Assembly (NCBI RefSeq): GCF_019312595.1
Contig: NZ_JAHWDQ010000003.1
Location: 62,001 to 126,000, forward strand
Length of the DNA stretch: 64,000 bases
DNA from: Zhongshania aquimaris
Lineage (GTDB): Bacteria > Pseudomonadota > Gammaproteobacteria > Pseudomonadales > Spongiibacteraceae
Direction: 5' to 3'
Shown here: positions 23,144 to 31,046 of the stretch, piece by piece
How positions within the stretch are numbered: the first letter of the stretch is position 1
Layout of the letters: every line of letters begins with the position of its first letter
Notes under the pieces: generated by a model
What the model was told of the DNA's origin: nothing
The model's input: the letters and a program-made list of their open reading frames with translations, nothing else
Database searches by the model: none
Made by a program: the position numbers and the translations under genes

Positions 23144-25234
23144 ATGACTGATCTATCCCTTTACAGAAATATTGGTATTTTCGCCCACGTTGATGCCGGT
23201 AAAACCACAACTACCGAGCGTATCCTCAAGCTGACCGGTAAAATCCATAAAATCGGTGAAGTTCATGAAGGCGAGTCAACCACCGACTTCATGGAACAAG
23301 AAGCTGAGCGCGGGATTACCATTCAGTCAGCAGCTGTAAGCTGTTTTTGGAAAGGCCATCGCTTTAACGTTATCGACACACCGGGCCACGTTGACTTCAC
23401 AGTTGAAGTATATCGCTCGCTGAAAGTACTCGATGGCGGAATCGGCGTATTCTGTGGTTCTGGCGGCGTTGAGCCTCAGTCAGAAACCAACTGGCGCTAC
23501 GCGAACGACTCAAAAGTTTCGCGCCTTATCTTCGTAAACAAGCTTGACCGTATCGGCGCTGACTTTATCCGCGTAACTGATCAAGTGACAAAAGTACTTG
23601 GCGCTAAGCCATTAATCATGACTCTGCCTATTGGTCGTGAAGACACATTCAAAGGTGTTGTCGATCTTTTAAGCCGCAAAGCTTACATCTGGGATGAAAC
23701 TGGACAGCCAGAAAACTACACCATTGAAGATGTGCCAGCCGACATGGTGGATGACGTTGAAATGTACCGCGAGCAACTGGTCGAAAATGCCGTTGAAATG
23801 GACGACGACGTGATGATGGCGTACATGGAAGGCGAACAACCTTCTGATGACGACATCAAGCGTTGCATCCGCAAAGGTACTTTGGAGCTCGCATTCTTCC
23901 CAACTTACTGTGGATCTGCCTTCAAAAACAAAGGCATGCAGTTGTTACTTGATGCGGTTGTTGACTACTTGCCAACGCCAACTGAAGTTAACCCGCAACC
24001 GCTAACTGACGAAGAAGGCAATCCAAACGGCAAGTACGCTATCGTTGCCGATGACGAGCCCTTCCGTGCACTGGCGTTCAAAATCATGGACGACCGCTTC
24101 GGCGCCCTGACCTTCGTTCGTATTTACTCAGGTAAATTGAACAAAGGCGACACAGTCCTTAACTCGTTCACAGGTAAATCTGAGCGTGTTGGCCGTATGG
24201 TTGAGATGCAAGCTGACGAGCGCAACGAATTAAGCTTCGCGCAGGCTGGTGACATTATCGCAATCGTGGGTATGAAGAACGTGCAAACCGGTCACACTCT
24301 ATGTGATCCTAAATTCCCTTGCACACTTGAAGCCATGGTATTCCCAGAGCCGGTAATCTCGATCTCTGTTACGCCAAAAGACAAAGGCTCTACCGAGAAA
24401 ATGGGTATCGCTATCGGCAAAATGGTTGCCGAAGATCCAACCTTCCGCGTTGAAACTGACATTGACTCGGGCGAAACCATTCTTAGAGGGATGGGCGAGC
24501 TTCACCTTGATATCAAAGTGGACATCCTTAGACGTACTTACGGCGTTGATCTAGTAGTTGGCCAACCGCAGGTTGCTTACCGCGAAACCATTTCCATGCC
24601 TATCGAAGACAGCTACACGCACAAGAAGCAGTCTGGTGGTTCGGGTCAATACGGTAAAATCGACTACAAAATCAAACCAGGCGAACCAAACACAGGCTTC
24701 ACCTTCAAGTCATCTGTTGTTGGCGGTAACGTTCCTAAGGAATTCTTCCCCGCTATCGAGAAAGGCTTTAAATCTATGATGGGTATTGGTCCATTAGCGG
24801 GCTTCCCTGTGCTAGACGTAGAAGTTGAGCTAGTAGACGGTGGATACCACGCGGTCGACTCCTCGGCTATCGCTTTCGAAATCGCTGCAAAAGGCGCATT
24901 CCGTCAGTCTATGCCGAAGGCTGGTCCACAGCTTCTAGAACCTATCATGAAAGTTGATGTGTACAGCCCCGAAGATCACGTTGGTGATGTTATCGGTGAC
25001 TTGAACCGTCGTCGCGGCATGATCTCTGGCCAGGAGCCAAACACCACGGGCGTTCGTATTAAGTCAGATGTACCTCTTTCAGAAATGTTTGGCTACATCA
25101 GTACTCTGCGTACGATGACTTCTGGTCGCGGTCAATTCTCTATGGAGTTCTCGCATTATTCAGCATGCCCAATGAATGTGTCTGAAGCGGTTATTGCTAA
25201 AGAGAAAGAAAAGAAAGCCGCTGCCGCTAAGTAA
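23144..25234 (+). CDS. fusA2: Elongation factor G, second copy (EF-G2 type)
   Basis: Ribosomal translocation or recycling GTPase of 696 residues with all five EF-G domains. G1 is [10 protein letters not shown] (residues 14-23), G3 is [11 protein letters not shown] and G4 is NKLDR. Domains IV and V carry [10 protein letters not shown] and the C-terminal [15 protein letters not shown]. The gene stands alone, not in the rpsL-rpsG-fusA-tuf cluster. Features such as [18 protein letters not shown] and [19 protein letters not shown] are those of the EF-G2 paralogues of Vibrio and relatives. Whether it serves translocation, recycling or stress is not decided by sequence. A strong terminator follows. 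Confidence 0.9.
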   Translation: MTDLSLYRNIGIFAHVDAGKTTTTERILKLTGKIHKIGEVHEGESTTDFMEQEAERGITIQSAAVSCFWKGHRFNVIDTPGHVDFTVEVYRSLKVLDGGIGVFCGSGGVEPQSETNWRYANDSKVSRLIFVNKLDRIGADFIRVTDQVTKVLGAKPLIMTLPIGREDTFKGVVDLLSRKAYIWDETGQPENYTIEDVPADMVDDVEMYREQLVENAVEMDDDVMMAYMEGEQPSDDDIKRCIRKGTLELAFFPTYCGSAFKNKGMQLLLDAVVDYLPTPTEVNPQPLTDEEGNPNGKYAIVADDEPFRALAFKIMDDRFGALTFVRIYSGKLNKGDTVLNSFTGKSERVGRMVEMQADERNELSFAQAGDIIAIVGMKNVQTGHTLCDPKFPCTLEAMVFPEPVISISVTPKDKGSTEKMGIAIGKMVAEDPTFRVETDIDSGETILRGMGELHLDIKVDILRRTYGVDLVVGQPQVAYRETISMPIEDSYTHKKQSGGSGQYGKIDYKIKPGEPNTGFTFKSSVVGGNVPKEFFPAIEKGFKSMMGIGPLAGFPVLDVEVELVDGGYHAVDSSAIAFEIAAKGAFRQSMPKAGPQLLEPIMKVDVYSPEDHVGDVIGDLNRRRGMISGQEPNTTGVRIKSDVPLSEMFGYISTLRTMTSGRGQFSMEFSHYSACPMNVSEAVIAKEKEKKAAAAK

Positions 25235-25250
25235 TTAGCTCAGCCAAACA

Positions 25251-25287
25251 AAAAGCCCTGTCAGTTTTCACTGGCAGGGCTTTTTTT
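25251..25287 (+). terminator. Intrinsic terminator after fusA2
   Basis: AGCCCTGTCAG (25254-25264), a 6-nt loop and CTGGCAGGGCT (25271-25281) form an 11-bp stem with one wobble pair, followed by a run of seven or eight T. It is a textbook rho-independent terminator 20 bp after the stop codon. Confidence 0.92.
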
Positions 25288-25317
25288 ATGCTTTCAAATT
25301 TTGGTAGGCCAATATAG

Positions 25318-25635
25318 TTAGTAGTCCAGCATCACACCCACTTCATTGTCTCTATCAATCAGCTCAAAACAACGTAAATTCCGACACGGCTCTTCGCTAA
25401 AATGCGTTAATTCGCCATTTCGAATATCAAAACGATATGCGTGTTGAGGGCAAATTAGCTCCATACCTGACACGTCAGAGCTACTTAGGGGATACTCCCG
25501 ATGGGGGCAATTGCTTTCAATCAGATAGCGAGCGCCATCTAATTGCAGCAGCATCAGGTTGTGACTATCTATCTTGAAAACCTTACGATAGCCGTCAAAC
25601 AAGTTAATGTACTTTTCTAGACTGTAGTAACGCAT
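25318..25635 (-). CDS. Small Rieske [2Fe-2S] protein
   Basis: 105-residue protein that is essentially one Rieske domain. The cluster ligands are Cys43-x-His45 (CPHREYPL) and Cys62-x-x-His65 (ICPQHAYRFD), 16 residues apart, the pattern of Rieske-type ferredoxins and of nitrite reductase small subunits. No signal peptide, so cytoplasmic. I start at ATG 25635; a TTG two codons upstream is also open. It stands alone, with no oxygenase or reductase neighbour, so its electron partner is unknown. Confidence 0.8.
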   Translation of the reverse strand: MRYYSLEKYINLFDGYRKVFKIDSHNLMLLQLDGARYLIESNCPHREYPLSSSDVSGMELICPQHAYRFDIRNGELTHFSEEPCRNLRCFELIDRDNEVGVMLDY

Positions 25636-25882
25636 AAGCAATATATTGAAGAGTTTCGCAAAGCTTACCGCAAAGCCCGATTTGACGGTAAAGATTTCAT
25701 CCCTAGTCTCAAAATGACATTAAAACCTTAGCTGATCATCTTACGTGCAACTACCCATTTACTTTAGAAAGCGCAGGTCTAAACTGCTTAGTAGACAAAA
25801 ATCCGAACAATAATAGCGAAAGATCCCAAACTTTTGACAGGCCAAGAAAGCCCCGAGCATGGAATATGAAGGGAGTATCGCA

Positions 25883-27901
25883 ATGGATATCGAAAAAGGC
25901 ACAATCCGTAAAATAACAACCGCCCTACTCTGCGCAGTGCTTTCGGCCTGTGGTGGTGGATCTAGTGGTAGTGGCGCTGCCCCAAGTGTTGAAGACTCTT
26001 CGAATAGCCTTTTGCGTTCTGTTAGCAGCGACGAAGAGTTCGTCGCGCGTTTTAAATCTGCCTACACTCAAACAAACGGGAATCGACAAGATCAACAACC
26101 GCCGCTAGCCGCAGAGGGCGCCGCCGCTGACAATAGCGAATCGCCGAGTGGTTATTCGAGCACTTATACCTTAGAAGACAATGTCGATGAATTTGATGTA
26201 CTCAAATACGACGGAGACTATCTTTACATCGTACCGACCATCCAGCAGACCTGCTGCTTTATTAGCCAAGGCAACGCCGCCTTCGCTAGCGATGCTCTCG
26301 TTGCGCCACAGAACCCTCAAAACCCAGGCAGCATTCGGATTTTAAGTACCAACCCTGACGACGCCAGCGCACAAGAAGTGACCACAATTCCGCTGGCTGA
26401 CGGTGAATATGTGCAGGGTTTGTATGTGCAAAATAATCGACTCATCAGTATTGGCACGACTCAGTTTTATGGCAGCTACGGTGATGCATGGCAACAAATA
26501 GCGCCGTGGGGACAACAGTCAGTCGCGGTAAAAATTTACGACACTAGCAACATCGACAATATTTCACAGCTTTGGAACATCAGTATCGAAGGTGGCTATG
26601 TAGACAGTCGTCGCATTGGCGACATTCTCTATCTCATCAGTCGCCACACGCCTTACTGGGATAATATTTACTACTACCCTGCTAGTCAGCAAGAAGCGAA
26701 TGCCAACAAGCAAACCCTCGCGGGCACAACATCGGCAGATATCATTCCCCGCATCACGGTAAATGAGCAAACAAAGCCATTACTTACAGCAGAGGACTGC
26801 TTAATCACCCGGAACGATAAAGCTGACGAATACGCTTATCCGGTTATTACCAGCATTACCGCAATTCCACTCAACAACCCAAACAGTGCCCAAACCACCT
26901 GCTATGACGAAGACGCCAATGGTATTTACATGTCCGCTAACGCCTTGTATTTGAGCCAAGCGCGTTACGGAAGTAGCGAAGGTCAAACGCGGGTGCACAA
27001 ATTTGCACTCGGTGCGGGCAAACCGGACTATCGAGGCTCAGCTGATATAGCGGGTAGTTTATGGAATCGCGGCCAAGTTGATTTCAGAATGTCTGAAAAA
27101 GGCAATCAATTGCGTGTCGTCACTACACGTTACACCGGCGACAGCGATGATCTTCGTGATCATCAATTAACTATTCTGCAAGAGGCTACTGATGACTTAC
27201 GCTTAGACCAAGTGTCTACCCTACCGAATAGCAGCAGACCCGCCGAACTCGGCAAGCCAAATGAATCACTATACGGCGTGCGCTTTTTAGATGACCGTTT
27301 ATACCTCGTTAGTTTCGAACAGATCGATCCTTTATACGTTCTGGACCTTAGCAACACTACAGATCCCTATATTGCGGGTGAGTTAGAGATACCAGGCTTC
27401 TCTGACTTTTTACATCCAGTGAATGACAATTTGCTCCTTGGCGTGGGCCAATCAGCACAAAATCAGGGCTTGGTAAAACTCAGTTTATTTAATGTCTCCG
27501 ACATCTCAAACCCAAGCGAATTAACTACTGTCCTCCTCGGCAAAGACGGCGGCTGGAACTATTCAGAAGCCCAATACAATCGTCATGCTTTTACTTATTT
27601 AGCACAAGCAGACGGCACTGATCGCTTAACGGTACCGGTTCAGACTTCTTACAACAGCGATCAAGGCACGTATATAAGCGAAAACCGCTTATACCTGATG
27701 GAGATAAACGGCAAATCGAATCCTGCTGCTGCAAGCTTAGATTTAATCGGCAATATCATTGCAAGCCCTTCCCCCGCCGAGAACTGGTACGGCGGCCAGA
27801 ATCGCTCTGTGATTCACGACGACGCGGTGTATTTTCTGTCGGGTGACTATATTTGGTCGGCATTGTGGGCAGACCCAAGCACGCAGATTGGGCCGCAATA
27901 A
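25883..27901 (+). CDS. Beta-propeller domain lipoprotein
   Basis: 672-residue exported lipoprotein. The N-terminus is a type II signal (KITTALLCAVLSAC) with lipobox LSAC and Cys23 as the acylated residue, followed by a Gly/Ser linker. The rest resembles the secreted beta-propeller family (Pfam Beta_propel, PF09826): TLEDNVDEFDVLKYDGDYLYIV, repeated RLISIGTTQFYGS- and RLYLVSFEQIDPLYVLDLSN-like blades, and PAENWYGGQNRSVIHDDAVYFLSG near the end. AGGGAG eight bases before ATG 25883 decides the start. The function of this family is not known; outer-membrane anchoring is inferred (Gly at +2, no Asp). Confidence 0.82.
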   Translation: MDIEKGTIRKITTALLCAVLSACGGGSSGSGAAPSVEDSSNSLLRSVSSDEEFVARFKSAYTQTNGNRQDQQPPLAAEGAAADNSESPSGYSSTYTLEDNVDEFDVLKYDGDYLYIVPTIQQTCCFISQGNAAFASDALVAPQNPQNPGSIRILSTNPDDASAQEVTTIPLADGEYVQGLYVQNNRLISIGTTQFYGSYGDAWQQIAPWGQQSVAVKIYDTSNIDNISQLWNISIEGGYVDSRRIGDILYLISRHTPYWDNIYYYPASQQEANANKQTLAGTTSADIIPRITVNEQTKPLLTAEDCLITRNDKADEYAYPVITSITAIPLNNPNSAQTTCYDEDANGIYMSANALYLSQARYGSSEGQTRVHKFALGAGKPDYRGSADIAGSLWNRGQVDFRMSEKGNQLRVVTTRYTGDSDDLRDHQLTILQEATDDLRLDQVSTLPNSSRPAELGKPNESLYGVRFLDDRLYLVSFEQIDPLYVLDLSNTTDPYIAGELEIPGFSDFLHPVNDNLLLGVGQSAQNQGLVKLSLFNVSDISNPSELTTVLLGKDGGWNYSEAQYNRHAFTYLAQADGTDRLTVPVQTSYNSDQGTYISENRLYLMEINGKSNPAAASLDLIGNIIASPSPAENWYGGQNRSVIHDDAVYFLSGDYIWSALWADPSTQIGPQ

Positions 27902-28024
27902 GTAGCTACTTTTTTATACAGGCGGTTAGCAGGAAAACTTCCAATCACCTTATTCTCTTTTTTCTTTTCAAAACCCCGCCAGTTGCTATACTTCGCCACC
28001 TTAAAAATTCGCCGCACCTTGCCC

Positions 28025-28774
28025 ATGTCAGATAATCTTCTCTATACCGATCTGTCGACTTACTACGACATTATGTGCGCCGATATCGACTATCAGGCTC
28101 AAAGCGACACCGCCCATAGACTGTGGCAGGTTTTCGGCAACCAGGGCAAAAAACACCTGGATTTAGCCTGCGGCACGGGCCCACACATCCGGCACTTGAT
28201 TGACCGTGGTTACCACAGTAGCGGACTGGATATAAACCAGCCAATGCTGGATATCGCGCAACATCATTGCCCGGAGGCGCAGTTCAGCCAGCAAGACATG
28301 TGTGATTTCCGTGTGGATGTCCCCGTCGATTTCATTACGTGCTTTTTGTACTCCATTCACTACAACAGCAGCGTAATCAAGCTTCAAGAATGTATTCGCC
28401 ATGCCCATAAAGCCCTAACCACCGGCGGCGTATTTTGCTTTAATGCGGTAGATAAAAATAAAATCGACAACTATTCATTTACCAGCCATACCGTAGAACA
28501 AGACGGTAATCAGTTTGTTTTCAGCTCGAGGTGGTATTACTGCGGCAGTGGCGAACAACAAGCTCTAAAGCTTAGCATTCATAAAACGACCTTAAATGTC
28601 ACGGAAAAGTGGCAAGACGAGCACTGCATGGTGGCAGTAAGCTTCGAGGAGTTGCTTGCGCTACTCAGCCCTTACTTTGAAGTCCATGTTTTTGAGCACG
28701 ACTTCGAAAAACTTGTTCCGTTTTCGGGCTCTACCGGTAACGCCCTTTTTACCTGCGTGAAAATCACCGCGTAA
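28025..28774 (+). CDS. Class I SAM-dependent methyltransferase
   Basis: 249-residue protein with a Rossmann methyltransferase fold. Motif I is LDLACGTGPHIRHL (about residues 40-55), an acidic strand end follows (SGLDINQPMLDIAQHHCPEA), then QQDMCDFRVDVPVDFITCFLYSIHY. This resembles small-molecule methyltransferases of the Methyltransf_25 type. I start at ATG 28025; the upstream in-frame ATG would add 14 residues without support. The substrate cannot be told from sequence, and neighbours give no clue. Confidence 0.8.
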   Translation: MSDNLLYTDLSTYYDIMCADIDYQAQSDTAHRLWQVFGNQGKKHLDLACGTGPHIRHLIDRGYHSSGLDINQPMLDIAQHHCPEAQFSQQDMCDFRVDVPVDFITCFLYSIHYNSSVIKLQECIRHAHKALTTGGVFCFNAVDKNKIDNYSFTSHTVEQDGNQFVFSSRWYYCGSGEQQALKLSIHKTTLNVTEKWQDEHCMVAVSFEELLALLSPYFEVHVFEHDFEKLVPFSGSTGNALFTCVKITA

Positions 28775-29035
28775 ATTCGATGATCACTCATTTTATGGGT
28801 TCGCTCAATTTCAGCAATCGTTCATTGAAATACGGATATTTTACTTGCCCGCTATTCACAACGAGGTAGATCGCACCGCGGCATGGACTGCTATCACCTA
28901 TTAGTCCCGCAAGACGTGCTCATACCCCTAGGTACTCAAAGTGTCTCAGCGCGGACGGTATTAGCTGATCGCTTTAGGGTTTTATCTGGGCAAACTGCGT
29001 CATGGCCATGCAGATTAGCTAGAGTATTGTATTTA

Positions 29036-29638
29036 TCATGACAATATAAACTGTACTTGATACTCAAATTGCGACAATAGAGCGTCACCTTCAGCTGGTG
29101 AGTCCCGCGACAAATCAAGCAAATCTGGGATCAGTGCTAGACCTAGTGAAACTACTGCCGCCACGGCAGCTTTCTTTTCTGGCAAAGAAAAGCGTTCAAA
29201 TAAGCCTCGTTCATGAAAGTCACTCGCCATCTCCTCTACGATCTGCCGCACCTCATTGCGAATTGCAGCACGAATTAGAGCCGAGCTCCCTGCTCTCTCT
29301 CGTGCAATTAAAATAAATAAGGATTCATTGCCACGAATATATGAAAATGCCGCATCGACGGAAGCTGCAACAACAGATGCTTCTGTATCTGCGTCTCTAA
29401 CACCTTTTAGCAAGGCTCTAAGCGTTGCCCCGACATCACTGACCAGCGCCAAACCTAACTCCTCCATTGACGCAAAATGGCTATAAAATGCTGGCGGGCT
29501 CAAATCGCATGCTTTAGTAATCCGACGCAGGCTAATGCCAGACAAGCCACTTTGATCTTCTGCGAGCAACTCGAGAGCGGCACTCATTAACTTTTCTCGA
29601 TTCCCCTTGCGACTCTGTCTGGGTTTCACTGGACTCAT
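29036..29638 (-). CDS. TetR-family repressor, FabR-like
   Basis: 200-residue TetR regulator. The N-terminal helix-turn-helix covers about residues 12-60 (LMSAALELLAED, then SLRRITKACDLSPPAFYSHFASMEELG). The region after it (ALVSDVGATLRALL; ESLFILIARERAGSSALIRAAI) resembles E. coli FabR, which senses unsaturated acyl thioesters and represses fatty-acid desaturation genes. It is divergent from alkB, 172 bp away, so control of the alkane genes by a fatty-acyl or alkane-derived ligand is likely. That role is inferred, not shown. Confidence 0.85.
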   Translation of the reverse strand: MSPVKPRQSRKGNREKLMSAALELLAEDQSGLSGISLRRITKACDLSPPAFYSHFASMEELGLALVSDVGATLRALLKGVRDADTEASVVAASVDAAFSYIRGNESLFILIARERAGSSALIRAAIRNEVRQIVEEMASDFHERGLFERFSLPEKKAAVAAVVSLGLALIPDLLDLSRDSPAEGDALLSQFEYQVQFILS

Positions 29639-29712
29639 ATTTTCCTCAGTTTCAAATCAAACCAACATGCGCTGCACATTATGGTGAGGCGACGTTATTA
29701 GGGCAAACCACT

Positions 29713-29765
29713 AAGGTATAAAAAATAACACGGAGCGTAACTTGACACACGTAAAGTTATACCTT
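29713..29765. promoter_or_regulatory. Nested inverted repeats over the alkB promoter (candidate TetR operator)
   Basis: AAGGTATAA (29713-29721) and TTATACCTT (29757-29765) are perfect 9-bp inverted arms. Inside them lies TAACTT (29738-29743) / AAGTTA (29754-29759), which overlaps the alkB -35 and spacer. The position suits steric repression by the divergent FabR-like protein. Which of the two repeats is the operator is unclear. Confidence 0.5.
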
Positions 29766-29770
29766 AAATT
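29742..29770 (+). promoter_or_regulatory. Sigma-70 promoter for alkB
   Basis: Perfect TTGACA (29742-29747), 17-bp spacer and TAAATT (29765-29770). Transcription would start near 29777, about 34 bp before the alkB ATG. AAGGGG lies ahead of the start as ribosome site. Confidence 0.65.
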
Positions 29771-29810
29771 TCAACTTAACACTTGTAAATATAATAAGGG
29801 GTGATGGTAA

Positions 29811-30977
29811 ATGAATACAAGCCGTGATACACCATGGCACGATCCTAAACGCTATCTATGGTCGTTGGGGCTCTTGGTTCCGCTATTTCCTATTATTGGT
29901 GCAGTTGTGTTTATGCAAACTGGCCAGATATGGGGCTGGTGGCTAACACCCGCTATCGTATATTTATTCATTCCTGCACTTGATTTCTTAATCGGAACAG
30001 ATCGCTCCAACCCACCGGAATCTGCAGTTAAGCAGCTTGAAGACGATAATTACTATCGCTATATCGTATACGCCTACATCCCACTCCAGTACGCTGGCAC
30101 CATAATTACCGTTTGGTTCGCCTGCACGGAGCTTGGCCCCTTAGGTATTATTGCCGGCTTATTCAGCTGCGCTTATGTAAATGGAATCGGCATAAATACC
30201 GGCCATGAGTTGGGCCATAAGCGCGACCCTCTTAGCCGATTCCTCGCAAAGCTGGCGCTAGCGCCTGTTGCCTATGGCCATTTTTATGTAGAACACAATT
30301 TTGGCCATCACCGCCGAGTAGCTACACCTGAAGACCCCGCAAGCTCCAAAATGGGTGAAAGTTTTTGGCGATTTCTACCGCGCACCGTGATCGGCAGTTT
30401 GCGCTCAGCGTGTGATATTGAAAGTAAGCGCCTTAGTCGCAAAGGCCTGGGATTTTGGCATTGGCGCAATGATGTTCTGCAAGCGTGGGCAATGACGGTT
30501 GTTCTTTTCGGTACATGCACGTTTTTCCTAGGTTGGCCGGCACTCGCGTTTCTCGTAATTCAAGCCATGCTAGGTGCGTCTTTATTGGAAGTCATTAACT
30601 ACGTTGAGCACTACGGCCTTCTTCGCCAACAGGGCGACAATGGCGAATATGAACGCTGCCTACCAAAACATTCATGGAACAGTAACCATATCGTTACCAA
30701 CTTAGTGCTGTATCAACTGCAACGTCATTCAGACCATCATGCACACCCCAATCGCGCCTTCCAAGCACTGCGGCACTTTGATGACAGCCCGCAACTGCCT
30801 TCAGGTTATGCATCAATGATGATGCTGGCGTACTTTCCACCGCTTTGGTTCAAAGTTATGAACCCTCGAGTGGTCGCACACCATCGAGGAGATTTTAGTA
30901 AGGCTAATATTCATCCTCGCAAAGCCGAAACATTAAGAACGTATTTCAACGGTTTTAATACCAGTGCCAGAGTCTAG
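29811..30977 (+). CDS. alkB: Alkane 1-monooxygenase (AlkB)
   Basis: Integral-membrane non-haem di-iron hydroxylase converting n-alkanes to 1-alkanols. The 388-residue protein has about six hydrophobic segments. The histidine motifs are HELGHK (132-137), EHNFGHHRRVATPEDPASS (from 161), NYVEHYGLLR (263-272) and LQRHSDHHA (303-311), i.e. the full AlkB signature rather than xylene monooxygenase or desaturase patterns. It needs rubredoxin and rubredoxin reductase for electrons, and neither is in this window. It is followed by a TonB-dependent receptor and preceded by a divergent TetR gene. Confidence 0.95.
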   Translation: MNTSRDTPWHDPKRYLWSLGLLVPLFPIIGAVVFMQTGQIWGWWLTPAIVYLFIPALDFLIGTDRSNPPESAVKQLEDDNYYRYIVYAYIPLQYAGTIITVWFACTELGPLGIIAGLFSCAYVNGIGINTGHELGHKRDPLSRFLAKLALAPVAYGHFYVEHNFGHHRRVATPEDPASSKMGESFWRFLPRTVIGSLRSACDIESKRLSRKGLGFWHWRNDVLQAWAMTVVLFGTCTFFLGWPALAFLVIQAMLGASLLEVINYVEHYGLLRQQGDNGEYERCLPKHSWNSNHIVTNLVLYQLQRHSDHHAHPNRAFQALRHFDDSPQLPSGYASMMMLAYFPPLWFKVMNPRVVAHHRGDFSKANIHPRKAETLRTYFNGFNTSARV

Positions 30978-31046
30978 ATAAGCGCGCCATCAAGCTAATA
31001 ATCAGATCAAAGTGTCCGCGACATGCGCCACCACAGAGGTTTCATA

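Noticed and set aside
28936-29118. 60-codon minus-strand frame overlapping the end of the TetR gene
   Set aside because: It overlaps the real gene in another frame and has no recognisable motif.
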